Positions 56,064 through 64,000 of a stretch of DNA of 64,000 nucleotides are shown here, piece by piece. The stretch lies in contig NZ_QGGX01000002.1 of assembly GCF_003148805.1 (NCBI RefSeq), positions 1-64,000 of the forward strand. The letters run 5' to 3'. A model generated the notes under the pieces. It saw only the letters and a program-made list of their open reading frames with translations. It searched no databases and had not been told where the DNA came from. The stretch comes from Aminobacter sp. AP02. Lineage in GTDB: Bacteria > Pseudomonadota > Alphaproteobacteria > Rhizobiales > Rhizobiaceae. How positions within the stretch are numbered: the stretch's first letter is position 1; each line of letters starts with the position of its first letter. Position numbers and translations under genes: made by a program.

Positions 56064-56269
56064 AACTCTACCGCTTCCTGACCGGCCCCGACGACGCCAC
56101 CTTCTGCCACAAGGTCACCGCTGCCGTGAACAAGGGCTGGCACCTGTTCGGCTCGCCGACCTATTCGTTCGACGCCGAAACCAAGACGATGCGCTGCGGC
56201 CAGGCCGTGGTGAAGGATGTCGAAGGCCACGACTACGAGGCCGGCGTCACCAAGCTCAGCGATTTTTGA
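56060..56269 (+). CDS. DUF1737 family small protein
   Basis: 69 residues: MKLYRFLTGPDDATFCHKVT, AAVNKGWHLFGSPTYSFDAE, TKTMRCGQAVVKDVEGHDYE, then AGVTKLSDF. The compact pattern (Y-R-F-L-T-G...F-C-x-K-V-x...G-W-x-L-F-G) is that of DUF1737, small soluble proteins of unknown function that commonly follow metabolic genes. Its ATG lies inside the stop codon of the CoA-ester lyase (ATGA), so it is translationally coupled to it. Confidence 0.88.
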   Translation: MKLYRFLTGPDDATFCHKVTAAVNKGWHLFGSPTYSFDAETKTMRCGQAVVKDVEGHDYEAGVTKLSDF

Positions 56270-56288
56270 TTTTTCGGGGGGCGGCCGC

Positions 56289-56711
56289 CTATTCGGCGGC
56301 CTCCTCCAGCCGTTCCATGTCCTCGTCGGACAGGCCGAAATGGTGGCCGATCTCATGGATCAGCACATGGGTGACGATGTCGCCCAGCGTCTCCTCATTC
56401 TCGGACCAGTAGTCGAGAATGGCGCGGCGATAGAGTGTCACGCGGTTGGGGCCTTCGCCGGTCTGCGGGTTCCAGCGCTCGGCGATGCCGCGCCCCTCAA
56501 ACAGCCCAAGCAGGTCGAACGGCGTTTCCAGCGACAGGTCGTCCATGATCTCGTCGGTGGGGAACTCCGCCATCTGGATGACGACCTCGCCGGTCAGCTG
56601 GCGAAACTCCTCCGGCAGATGCGCATAGGCTTCGAGCGCCAGAAGCTCCATCTCCTCGATCGAGGGCGAAAGCTGGTCGTGCCAGGCGCGGGTCTTGTAG
56701 ATGCGGGCCAT
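56289..56711 (-). CDS. Zincin-like metallopeptidase family protein
   Basis: 140 residues. The zinc-peptidase motif is THVLIHEIGHHFGLSDEDME (HExxHxxGxxD), near the C-terminus. EFPTDEIMDDLSLETPFDLL, then GLFEGRGIAERW, and NRVTLYRRAILDYWSENEET are typical of this small-protein family (DUF1025/MPN-like). The protein is too small for a full peptidase domain and cannot be assigned a substrate. Start at MARIYKTRAW (AAAAGGAACAA upstream). Divergent from the imuA operon across 192 bp that contains the SOS box. Confidence 0.88.
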   Translation of the reverse strand: MARIYKTRAWHDQLSPSIEEMELLALEAYAHLPEEFRQLTGEVVIQMAEFPTDEIMDDLSLETPFDLLGLFEGRGIAERWNPQTGEGPNRVTLYRRAILDYWSENEETLGDIVTHVLIHEIGHHFGLSDEDMERLEEAAE

Positions 56712-56866
56712 TATTGTTCCTTTTGAGGGCATATAGCCGTTCACTGGCGCGCTTACGAGGCCTTTGCCGCGCAGGCGACAAATAAGCGGTGAGGCAAGCT
56801 TCCCGGGAGAGGAATAAATTCCCCATGAATCGGCTTGACTCTCATGGGCGCCTCTGGAATCTATAA

Positions 56867-56881
56867 GAACATAACAGGAAC
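56867..56881. promoter_or_regulatory. LexA (SOS) box upstream of imuA
   Basis: GAAC-ATAACAG-GAAC (56867-56881), the reverse complement of the alphaproteobacterial LexA site GTTC-N7-GTTC, a perfect match. It begins 37 bp before the imuA ATG, next to CTATAA (56861-56866) and downstream of TTGACT (56835-56840), so LexA binding would block the promoter. Confidence 0.8.
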
Positions 56882-56903
56882 AACTAATCGAAGGCAGATC
56901 GAC

Positions 56904-57896
56904 ATGGCAACCAGCGCCGTGGCGCGGGACGTCGTTTTTGCCCTGCGCCAGAAGATAGCGAAGATCGAGGGCACGCTGCCCGAACTACTGGTGTTGCCCT
57001 CCGACAGCACAGCGCCTTCGGGCATTCTTGTGCGTCGCAACGGCCTGGCATCGTCGCGCGATTTCCTCCTGCCCACCGGCGTCGAACGGCTCGACGAAAC
57101 CCTGGGCGGCGGGCTGCCGAAGGCTGCGCTGACCGAAATCCATGGTACCCAAACGCGCAATGCGGGGGCTGCCGCAGGCCTGGCCCTTTGCCTTGTCAGC
57201 CTCATGATCAAGGCCAAGCCGGGTGCACTGGTGCTGTGGATCGGCACCGCCGAAATCTTCAGGGAGGCGGGACTTCCTTATGCGGGGGGCCTGGAATGGC
57301 TTTTCGGCCTTGCGCCGGAGCGCCTGCTTATTGCCGAAGCGCCCAAGCCTACCGATGCGCTGTGGATCGCCGAAGAGGCCGCGCGCATCGACGAGCTGAC
57401 CGCCGTCATCGTCGAGTTGCGCGGCAACCCGCGCGGGCTTGATCTCACTGCCACACGGCGGCTCCACCGCCGTGCCCAGGAGGCTGGCCGTCCGGTGCTT
57501 CTGCTGCGCCAGTCGGCCGAGCCGGAACCGACCGCAGCACCCGTCCGCCTCATCGCCTCGCCGGCGCCGGCCTCGCTTCGGCGCACGCTCGCTGGTCCGC
57601 TCGCCGGCTCCATCGGCCCGCCCGCCGTCACCGTCGAAATCGGCAAGAGCCGCGCCGCACTTGCCGGCAAATTCATTCTGGAATGGAACCCAAATGCACA
57701 CACCCTCGCAGAAAGAAGAGATGAGTCCGTCCCAGAGAATCGTGTCGCTGTGGTTTCCCCATCTCGCGGCCGAGCGGATCCTGCGGCGGCGGCTGGGACG
57801 GTCCTGGCGTTCAGGCCCACGTCCGAGCCAGCCCCTGGTGATCAGCCATCGCGAGAACAACACCCAGCGCATCGCCGCCCTCGACGAGCAGGCTGA
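56904..57896 (+). CDS. imuA: ImuA, SulA/RecA-like component of the mutasome
   Basis: 330 residues. RecA/SulA-like protein that works with ImuB and DnaE2 in SOS mutagenesis. Visible segments: an N-terminal helix ARDVVFALRQKIAKIEGTLP, FLLPTGVERLDETLGGGLPK (the RecA-like entry), ALTEIHGTQTRNAGAAAGLA (degenerate P-loop region), LVLWIGTAEIFREAGLPYAG, and AVIVELRGNPRGLDLTATRR. The end GTVLAFRP is like other rhizobial ImuA C-termini. Start at MATSAVARD, 22 bp after the LexA box. The last 176 bp overlap imuB in another frame. Confidence 0.88.
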   Translation: MATSAVARDVVFALRQKIAKIEGTLPELLVLPSDSTAPSGILVRRNGLASSRDFLLPTGVERLDETLGGGLPKAALTEIHGTQTRNAGAAAGLALCLVSLMIKAKPGALVLWIGTAEIFREAGLPYAGGLEWLFGLAPERLLIAEAPKPTDALWIAEEAARIDELTAVIVELRGNPRGLDLTATRRLHRRAQEAGRPVLLLRQSAEPEPTAAPVRLIASPAPASLRRTLAGPLAGSIGPPAVTVEIGKSRAALAGKFILEWNPNAHTLAERRDESVPENRVAVVSPSRGRADPAAAAGTVLAFRPTSEPAPGDQPSREQHPAHRRPRRAG

Positions 57897-59307
57897 AGCC
57901 CGCAGGCTGAGGCCGGGAATGGGCATCGCCGAGGCGCGCGCCATGCATCCCGACATCGATATCGTCGAGGCCGATCCCGAGGCTGACCGCCGGCTGCTTG
58001 AAAGCCTCGCCGACTGGTGCGACCGCTACACGCCGCTTGTCGCGATCGAGGGTGAAAGCGGGCTGTTCCTCGACATCACCGGCTGCGCCCATCTTTTCGG
58101 TGGCGAAAAGGCCCTGCTCGCCGATCTGATGGCACGGTTTTTCCATCAGGGTTTCGACGTGCGTGCGGGCTTGGCGTCCACGCCTGGGGCGGCGTGGGCC
58201 GCGGCGCGTTTTGCTGCCGGCCAGATCATTGCGCCGGGCGGCGAGCGCAATTTCTTCGCCCGCCTGCCGCTATCGGCGCTGCGGCTCGATCCGAAAACGA
58301 AAACAAGCCTCGAAAGCGTCGGACTGCGCACTGTCGGCGCGATCATGGATGGGCCGCGCGCACCGCTTGTCCGGCGTTTCGGCGCAACGCTCATCGAGCG
58401 GCTCGACCAGGGCCTTGGGCGTCTGGAGGAGGCGGTTTCGCCGCGCCTGCCGGTCGCACCCCTTTCGGTCGAGCGGCATTTTGCCGACCCGCTTTCGCTG
58501 ATCGAAGATGTCGAGCGGCTGGTCGGCCTGCTTGCCGCGACGCTCAAGGTCGATCTCGAGCGTCGGGAGGAAGGCGCGCGAAGGCTTGAGCTTTTGCTGT
58601 TCAGGGTCGACGGCATGGTCAGCCGCATCACCGTCGGCGCCTCTCGGCCGATCCGCGAACCCGCGCTGATCCGAAAGCTGTTTCATGAACGGCTGACAGC
58701 GCTTGGCGAGACCATCGATGCCGGCTGCGGCTTCGATCTCGTGCGCCTGTCGGCACTCTCGACAGCCGGCTTCGATGCGCGCCAGGGCGATCTTGCCGGC
58801 GAGGTCGAAGATGATGGCGAAGGGCTGGCGATCTTCGCCGACCGCGTGACGGCCCGGCTCGGCGAGGTAGCCGTCCTCGAGCCTGTTCCGGCTGAAAGTC
58901 ATCTACCTGAGCGTGCCGCTACTGTGGTTTCTTATGCGCAGGAGGAAAACAGGAAGGCCTTCGCAAAGGCAGGCAAGGCGCGGCGCGGCACCGTCAGCCA
59001 GTCCGGCCGGCTGGAGCGGCCCATTCGTTTGTTTCGCTTGCCGGAGCCCATCGACGTTCCGCTGACCGAGGTGCCCGATGGTCCGCCGCCGCATTTCCGC
59101 TGGCGCCGTGCCGTGCATCGCGTGACGCGTGCGGAGGGGCCGGAACGCATCGCGCCCGAATGGTGGCGCGAGGGGAACGAGGCGCCAACGCGGGATTATT
59201 ACCGGGTCGAAGATGCCGATGGTCGTCGTTACTGGCTCTACCGGCAGGGCCTCTATGGAGCTCAGGCAGCGGCCCCGCGCTGGTTCCTGCATGGGGTCTT
59301 CGCATGA
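57721..59307 (+). CDS. imuB: ImuB, Y-family polymerase-like protein
   Basis: 528 residues. Related to Y-family (DinB-like) polymerases but a scaffold: the catalytic carboxylates are missing. The first strand reads RIVSLWFPHLAAERIL rather than the DxD type, and LFLDITGCAHLFGGE stands where SxDE should be. The little-finger region and C-terminus follow, with a candidate beta-clamp contact RPIRLFRLPEP and the DYYRVEDADGRRYWLYRQGL terminal motif typical of ImuB. It recruits ImuA and DnaE2 to the clamp. The ATG at 57721 (AGAAAGAAGAG upstream) or 57694 lies well inside imuA. Ends in an ATGA overlap with dnaE2. Confidence 0.9.
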   Translation: MSPSQRIVSLWFPHLAAERILRRRLGRSWRSGPRPSQPLVISHRENNTQRIAALDEQAEARRLRPGMGIAEARAMHPDIDIVEADPEADRRLLESLADWCDRYTPLVAIEGESGLFLDITGCAHLFGGEKALLADLMARFFHQGFDVRAGLASTPGAAWAAARFAAGQIIAPGGERNFFARLPLSALRLDPKTKTSLESVGLRTVGAIMDGPRAPLVRRFGATLIERLDQGLGRLEEAVSPRLPVAPLSVERHFADPLSLIEDVERLVGLLAATLKVDLERREEGARRLELLLFRVDGMVSRITVGASRPIREPALIRKLFHERLTALGETIDAGCGFDLVRLSALSTAGFDARQGDLAGEVEDDGEGLAIFADRVTARLGEVAVLEPVPAESHLPERAATVVSYAQEENRKAFAKAGKARRGTVSQSGRLERPIRLFRLPEPIDVPLTEVPDGPPPHFRWRRAVHRVTRAEGPERIAPEWWREGNEAPTRDYYRVEDADGRRYWLYRQGLYGAQAAAPRWFLHGVFA

Positions 59308-62300
59308 AGATGGTCGCTGCCATGAGCTACGCCGAGTTCGGCATCCAGTCGAATTTTTCCTTCCTGCGCGGTGCATCCGCGCCGGAAGAGCTGGTCATCG
59401 CGGCGAAGTTTCTGGGGCTTTCGGCGATCGGCCTTGCCGACTGCAACACTGTCGCGGGCACCGTGCGCGCCTGGAAGATGGCCGACACTGAAGGGCTCGC
59501 CTATCACCCCGGCTGCCGCCTGGTCTTTGCGGACGGCACGCCCGACATTCTTGCCTATCCGCAAAACCGCAAGGGCTGGGGCCATCTGTGCCGCATGCTC
59601 ACCCAGGCCAATACAAGGCCTGAAAGCGAAAAGGGCGCCCCGCTTCTTTATCGGGACGACCTTTTCGAGTGGGGCGACCTGCTGTCGCTCGCGGTGCTGC
59701 CCGACGTCACGGTTGCCACGGAAGACGATCTGGCGCTTCTGCGCAGCCTCAAGGAACGTTTCGGTGCCTCCTTGTGGCTCGCGGTCGCCCCGAATTTCGG
59801 CGGCAATGATCGCTTCAGGATCGAGCAGGCCGTTGCCATGGCAGCGATCACCGGCCTGCGGCTGATGGCGACCAATGATGCGCTCTACCACGCGCCGGCC
59901 CAGCGCCCGCTGCATGACGTTCTGACCGCAATCCGTCTCAATGTGCCGGTCACCGAGGCGGGGTTCGAATTGAAGGCGAATGCCGAACGGCACTTGAAAG
60001 GGCCTTCGGATATGAGCCGGCTTTTCCGGAGGCATCCCGAGGCTCTGGCCGAGACGCTACGCTTTGCCGAAAGTCTGCATTTTTCGCTGAAAGAGCTCAA
60101 ATACAACTATCCCGACGAACCCACGGAATCAGGCCTCGAACCGCAGGCGGAACTGGAAAGGCTGACATGGGAGGGGGCGAAAAGGCGCTACCCGGATGGC
60201 GTTCCGGAGAAGGTGCAAGGCATCATCCGGCATGAGCTCGGCATCGTCGAACAACTCAATTACGCCCGCTATTTCCTCACCGTGCATGACATTGTCCAGT
60301 TCGCCCGCTCGAAGGATATATTGTGCCAGGGGCGCGGGTCGGCGGCCAATTCCGTCATCTGCTTTTGCATCGGCATCACCGATGTCGGGCCAGACATCGT
60401 CGATGTCCTGTTCGAGCGCTTCATTTCCGTCGAACGTGGTGAGCCGCCAGACATAGACGTCGATTTCGAGCACGAGCGGCGCAGCGAGGTGATCGAGTTC
60501 ATCTACGAAAAATACAGTTCCAAGCGCACCGCGCTCGCGGCGTCCGTCGTTACCTATCGCGGACGCTCGGCCCTGCGCGAGGTCGCCAAGGCGATGGGCC
60601 TGTCGGACGATGTCAGGGGTGCTTTGTCGGGGTCGATCTGGGGCTGGTACTCATCCGAACTTGGCGAGAAGGAAACGACGGCCGGCGGGCTCGACAAGAC
60701 CGATCCGCTGACCCGGCACGTGATCGAGCATGCCAACAACATCATGGGTTTTCCGCGCCACCTGTCCCAGCATGTCGGCGGCTTCGTCATCACCCGCGAC
60801 CGGCTCGACGAGATCGTGCCGATCGTCAAGACGGCGATGGACGAGCGCAAGATGGTCGAGTGGGACAAGGACGACCTCGACGCCGTCGGTATCCTGAAGG
60901 TCGATATACTGGCGCTCGGCATGCTGACCTGCCTGCGCAAGGCTTTTGGCTTGCTGACGGAAAAATATGGTGTCCACGACAAGCATGGCCGGCCGCTCGA
61001 GCTGGCAACGCTGCCGCCGGAGGACCCGAAGGTCTACGACATGATCTGCCGCGCCGACACGCTCGGCGTTTTCCAGATCGAGAGCCGGGCGCAGATGTCG
61101 ATGCTGCCGCGCCTCAGGCCGCGCGAATTCTACGACCTCGTCATCGAGGTGGCGATCGTGCGGCCCGGGCCGATCCAGGGCGACATGGTGCATCCCTATC
61201 TCAGGCGCCGGCAAGGCAAGGAAAAAGTCGAGTTCCCTAAAAGGGAACTCGAAGACATCCTCGGCAAGACGCTCGGTGTGCCGCTGTTCCAGGAGCAGGC
61301 GATGAAGATCGCCATCGTCGCCGGCGGTTTTTCGCCCGGCGAGGCTGACCAGCTCCGGCGTGCCATGGCCACCTTCAAGCGCACCGGCACCATCGGCAAT
61401 TACCGCGACCGCATGGTCAAGGGCATGGTCGACCGCGGTTACGAGCGCGACTTTGCCGAGCGCTGTTTCAAGCAGATCGAGGGCTTTGGTGAGTACGGCT
61501 TTCCCGAAAGCCATGCCGCGGCCTTTGCGCTGCTCGTCTACGCCTCCTGCTGGTTCAAGGCCTATTATCCCGACGTCTTCTGTGCGGCGATCCTGAACTC
61601 GCAGCCGATGGGCTTCTACCGGCCGGCACAGCTGGTCCGCGACGCCGAGGATCATGGCGTCGAAATCCGTGCCGTCGACATCAACCGCTCTGACTGGGAC
61701 TGCACGCTCGAACGCTCCGGCTTCGATCCCAAGCGGATTTTTGCCCGCCACGCCGGAATGCGCGACGTCATCAAGACCAGTCACGCCGTTCGGCTGGGTT
61801 TCCGCCAGATCAAGGGTCTGGGCGAGGAGAAGATGAAGATCTTCGCCAAGCGGCGCGGCAAGGGTTACCAGTCGGTGCGCGATGTCTGGCTGCGTTCCGG
61901 CCTCAATGTCGGTGAGATCGAGCTGCTCGCCCAGGCCGATGCCTTCCGCTCGATCAATCTTGACCGGCGCGAGGCGCTATGGGCAGTGCGTGCGCTCGAC
62001 GGCAAGAGTGCAGCCGAAATGCTGCCGCTGTTCGACCAGCCCGAGGTTCATTTGCCCGATAACGAACCGCAGATGCTTTTGCCCGCCATGCCGCTCGGCG
62101 AGCATGTCATCCACGATTACCGTTCGCTCGGTCTTTCGCTGAAGGCGCATCCGGTGGCCTTCCTCAGGCAAAGGCTGGACAAGGCCGGCATCACCCCGAA
62201 TGGCCGGCTGCATCAGGTGCCTGATGGCAGGCGCGTCTCAGTGGCAGGGTTGGTGCTCGTTCGCCAGCGCCCGGGCAAGGGCAATGCCATTTTCCTGACA

Positions 62301-62657
62301 TTGGAGGACGAAAATTCGGTCGCCAACATTATCGTCTGGGCGCGGGTCTTCGAACGCTTCCGGCCTGTCGTCATGGGATCGAAGTTCATCCGCGTCAGCG
62401 GCAAGCTGCAGACGGAATCGGGCGTGATCCACATCGTTGCCGACAAGATGGAGGATTTGACGCACTGGCTCGCCGCCATGTCGGAAGAGATGCAAATGTC
62501 AGCGGATGAAAAGGCGCAAGCAGCACTTGGCCAGGCAAGTGGTACCAGGCAAAGCGCCGCTGTAAAAGCCGCCAAAGACCCGCGTGTCGTGCAGAGCTAT
62601 GAAAGGCTTGCCCGCAAGGCCAGCAGCGTCATGCCCAAGGGGCGCAATTTCCAATGA
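59304..62657 (+). CDS. dnaE2: Error-prone DNA polymerase III alpha subunit DnaE2
   Basis: 1117 residues, the usual DnaE2 length. N-terminal PHP domain (SYAEFGIQSNFSFLRGASAP); palm with GRGSAANSVICFCIGITDVG and the catalytic Asp pair in PPDIDVDFEHERRSEVIEFI; fingers with FPRHLSQHVGGFVITRDRLD; FGEYGFPESHAAAFALLVYA; C-terminal OB domain (VSVAGLVLVRQRPGKGNAIF). It carries out lesion bypass and mutagenesis with ImuA and ImuB under LexA control. The ATG at 59304 overlaps the imuB stop codon; the open frame extends upstream inside imuB. Confidence 0.95.
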   Translation: MKMVAAMSYAEFGIQSNFSFLRGASAPEELVIAAKFLGLSAIGLADCNTVAGTVRAWKMADTEGLAYHPGCRLVFADGTPDILAYPQNRKGWGHLCRMLTQANTRPESEKGAPLLYRDDLFEWGDLLSLAVLPDVTVATEDDLALLRSLKERFGASLWLAVAPNFGGNDRFRIEQAVAMAAITGLRLMATNDALYHAPAQRPLHDVLTAIRLNVPVTEAGFELKANAERHLKGPSDMSRLFRRHPEALAETLRFAESLHFSLKELKYNYPDEPTESGLEPQAELERLTWEGAKRRYPDGVPEKVQGIIRHELGIVEQLNYARYFLTVHDIVQFARSKDILCQGRGSAANSVICFCIGITDVGPDIVDVLFERFISVERGEPPDIDVDFEHERRSEVIEFIYEKYSSKRTALAASVVTYRGRSALREVAKAMGLSDDVRGALSGSIWGWYSSELGEKETTAGGLDKTDPLTRHVIEHANNIMGFPRHLSQHVGGFVITRDRLDEIVPIVKTAMDERKMVEWDKDDLDAVGILKVDILALGMLTCLRKAFGLLTEKYGVHDKHGRPLELATLPPEDPKVYDMICRADTLGVFQIESRAQMSMLPRLRPREFYDLVIEVAIVRPGPIQGDMVHPYLRRRQGKEKVEFPKRELEDILGKTLGVPLFQEQAMKIAIVAGGFSPGEADQLRRAMATFKRTGTIGNYRDRMVKGMVDRGYERDFAERCFKQIEGFGEYGFPESHAAAFALLVYASCWFKAYYPDVFCAAILNSQPMGFYRPAQLVRDAEDHGVEIRAVDINRSDWDCTLERSGFDPKRIFARHAGMRDVIKTSHAVRLGFRQIKGLGEEKMKIFAKRRGKGYQSVRDVWLRSGLNVGEIELLAQADAFRSINLDRREALWAVRALDGKSAAEMLPLFDQPEVHLPDNEPQMLLPAMPLGEHVIHDYRSLGLSLKAHPVAFLRQRLDKAGITPNGRLHQVPDGRRVSVAGLVLVRQRPGKGNAIFLTLEDENSVANIIVWARVFERFRPVVMGSKFIRVSGKLQTESGVIHIVADKMEDLTHWLAAMSEEMQMSADEKAQAALGQASGTRQSAAVKAAKDPRVVQSYERLARKASSVMPKGRNFQ

Positions 62658-62671
62658 CAGAAGGTGCGAGG

Positions 62672-62905
62672 TCAGTCCGTCGGCGAGGTTTTCCTGGGCG
62701 CAACCTCGGTGTCGAGAATCTGCCGCGCCTCGGAAGGCAGCATGACCGGGATGCCGTCGCGGACAGGATAGGCGATGCGCGCGAGCCGGGACACCAGCTC
62801 ACCACGCTCGGCGTCCCAGGTCAGCGGCCCCTTGGTCAGCGGACAGGCGAGCAACTCGAGCAGCTTGATGTCGATATCGCGCTTGTTTGTCGCCTCAGCC
62901 ATCAT
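62672..62905 (-). CDS. Trm112-like small protein
   Basis: 77 residues of the Trm112/YcaR family: [52 protein letters not shown]. Zinc-free bacterial members of this family keep only one of the Cys positions (LLACPLTKG here). The eukaryotic homologue activates methyltransferases; the bacterial role is unclear. Convergent with dnaE2, 14 bp apart, and 20 bp after the LON-domain gene on the same strand, so co-transcribed with it. Confidence 0.85.
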   Translation of the reverse strand: MMAEATNKRDIDIKLLELLACPLTKGPLTWDAERGELVSRLARIAYPVRDGIPVMLPSEARQILDTEVAPRKTSPTD

Positions 62906-62925
62906 TGCTCCCCAACCGGCCCTCG

Positions 62926-63597
62926 CTATTGCAGGCTCGATCCGAACTCGTCGTTTTCGCGTGCCAGCGTCATTTCGGTGATGGCGATCAACGTTTCGGC
63001 GCGGGTCTTGAGATCGGGTGCTTCAAGCAGCGCCTGTTTTTCGGCCGCACCATATGGCGCCATCATCGACAGCGCGTTGACCAGTATGGCGTTGTCGGCG
63101 CGGCTGACGCTTTCCCAGTCGGCCTCGAGTTCATTGGCCTGGAGGTACGTACGAAAGGCCCTGAGCAGGGCTGGCCGATCGACTTCGGCGCCGGCCTTGT
63201 CCTCGGTGAGGTCAGCTGCAAACGACGTGATCTTGCATTGCCTGAACGGCGTCTTGACCATCAGCTCCTGGGCAACGCGGAAGCGGCACACGCCCTGCAA
63301 CGAAATCAGGTAGCGGCCGTCGCCGGTCTCGGCAAGCGAGGTGATGCGGCCGATGCATCCGACCGGGCACAGCGACGGCTCGCCGTCGGGACGCAGCGTG
63401 CCGTCGAGCGAGGGCTGGATCATGCCGATCAGCCGGGAGCCGGCCATCGCGTCGTCGATCATCTGGAGATAGCGCGGCTCGAAGATGTTGAGCGGCATGC
63501 GCCCGCCCGGCAAAAGCAGAGCCGCCGTCAGCGGGAACACCGCCAATGTCGTCGGCAGATCGCTGTCGAGCCGGTAATGCGCGTTCCCTGCCTGCAT
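62926..63597 (-). CDS. LON peptidase substrate-binding domain protein
   Basis: 223 residues forming a stand-alone Lon N-terminal (LAN) domain: [49 protein letters not shown], then [32 protein letters not shown]. There is no ATPase or protease domain, so it is not Lon itself; such proteins may act as adaptors. The C-terminal half is helical and ends in NDEFGSSLQ. It lies between the thioredoxin-like and Trm112-like genes on the same strand, a group I recall as conserved in Rhizobiales. Confidence 0.9.
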   Translation of the reverse strand: MQAGNAHYRLDSDLPTTLAVFPLTAALLLPGGRMPLNIFEPRYLQMIDDAMAGSRLIGMIQPSLDGTLRPDGEPSLCPVGCIGRITSLAETGDGRYLISLQGVCRFRVAQELMVKTPFRQCKITSFAADLTEDKAGAEVDRPALLRAFRTYLQANELEADWESVSRADNAILVNALSMMAPYGAAEKQALLEAPDLKTRAETLIAITEMTLARENDEFGSSLQ

Positions 63598-63669
63598 CTT
63601 GCCCTCAACTGGCTGCCACTCAATCTGGGATTGCTGCGGTCATACGCAAAGACCGCAGCGAGGTAGCCC

Positions 63670-64000
63670 TCACGAAAACAGCAATGACGACAGCTTGCGC
63701 CGGGTGGCAAGTGTCACCTCGTCGGTGAAGCCCCAGGCCTCGAACAGCTTGAGCAACTGTGCCCTTGCACCGTCCTCGTTCCATGTCCGGTCAGCCTTGA
63801 CGATGGCAAGCAGATTGTCAGCCGCTTCGGCGCGCTGGCCGTTGGCGTTCTGGATCATGGCGAGATCGAAACGCGCCTGGTGATCGGCGGGGTTTTGCGC
63901 CAGCCGGCGTTCGAGTTCGGCGGAATCGCCAAGGGCTGCGGCTTCTTCGGCGAGCGCGATCTTGGCGCGGACCGAAACAAGCGCAGGGACCGATTTCTTG
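63670..64000 (-). CDS. Thioredoxin/TPR protein (YbbN/CnoX-like), 3' part; 5' end outside window
   Basis: The gene enters from the right edge; 109 codons are visible before TGA at 63670. They are helical TPR-like repeats: RAKIALAEEAAALGDSAELE, RRLAQNPADHQARFDLAMIQ, NANGQRAEAADNLLAIVKAD, then the ending WGFTDEVTLATRRKLSSLLF. This is the C-terminal domain of CnoX/YbbN, a thioredoxin-fold holdase that hands substrates to chaperones. The thioredoxin domain itself is not visible. 72 bp separate it from the LON-domain gene. Confidence 0.82.
   Translation of the reverse strand, partial: KKSVPALVSVRAKIALAEEAAALGDSAELERRLAQNPADHQARFDLAMIQNANGQRAEAADNLLAIVKADRTWNEDGARAQLLKLFEAWGFTDEVTLATRRKLSSLLFS

Overview
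The window is high-GC DNA from an alphaproteobacterium of the order Rhizobiales, most likely a Mesorhizobium/Aminobacter-type member of the Phyllobacteriaceae. The basis is gene content and regulation: a bioY-pccB-pccA-methylmalonyl-CoA mutase operon beside a PccR-type regulator, an ffh/chorismate mutase/rpsP cluster, an imuA-imuB-dnaE2 mutasome with an alphaproteobacterial SOS box, a RirA-type iron box, and many short GC-rich intergenic palindromes like those common in rhizobia. No rRNA, tRNA, insertion sequence, integrase or CRISPR array was seen.

Layout. 1-1.3 kb: sugar-nucleotide genes (end of UDP-glucose dehydrogenase, galU). 1.3-9.2 kb: propionyl-CoA assimilation (mutase, pccA, pccB, the biotin importer bioY) with divergent pccR. 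9.2-17.4 kb: housekeeping and envelope genes (tex, argG, a lytic transglycosylase, an SH3/DUF1236 protein, small membrane proteins) separated by palindromic repeats. 17.5-22 kb: a PAS-GGDEF-EAL protein, then a promoter, hairpin and terminator that look like a small RNA or attenuated leader, then ffh, chorismate mutase and rpsP. 22-33.4 kb: cupin, bestrophin, GNAT, asd (with a possible leader peptide), a BacA/YddA-like ABC exporter, a cold-shock/DUF805 fusion, leuB, an M23 peptidase and a RidA protein; leuD follows at 33.4-34.0 kb. 34.1-38 kb: a complete iron-siderophore ABC importer with a TGA-N9-TCA box between its divergent transcription units.

38-49.5 kb: accessory metabolism. An ArsR/SRPBCC pair; a group of an outer-membrane barrel, a Tat-signal SDR and a berberine-bridge-type oxidoreductase; an ECF41 sigma factor divergent from a carboxymuconolactone decarboxylase-family gene with two face-to-face ECF41-type promoters between them; two membrane proteins; pepT. 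49.5-53.5 kb: a tightly overlapping three-gene cassette (nuclease-fold protein, small middle component, Rad50-like zinc-hook ATPase) that fits the ABC three-component class of predicted anti-phage systems. It looks less GC-rich than its neighbours and is followed by gene remnants, including a frameshifted small gene. This is the most interesting accessory region. 53.9-56.3 kb: an FAD oxidoreductase divergent from a CoA-ester lyase. 56.3-62.7 kb: SOS mutagenesis genes, with imuA and imuB overlapping out of frame. 62.7 kb to the end: Trm112-like, LON-domain and thioredoxin/TPR proteins.

All functional calls rest on reading motifs in translated sequence and recalled family knowledge; no database search was run.
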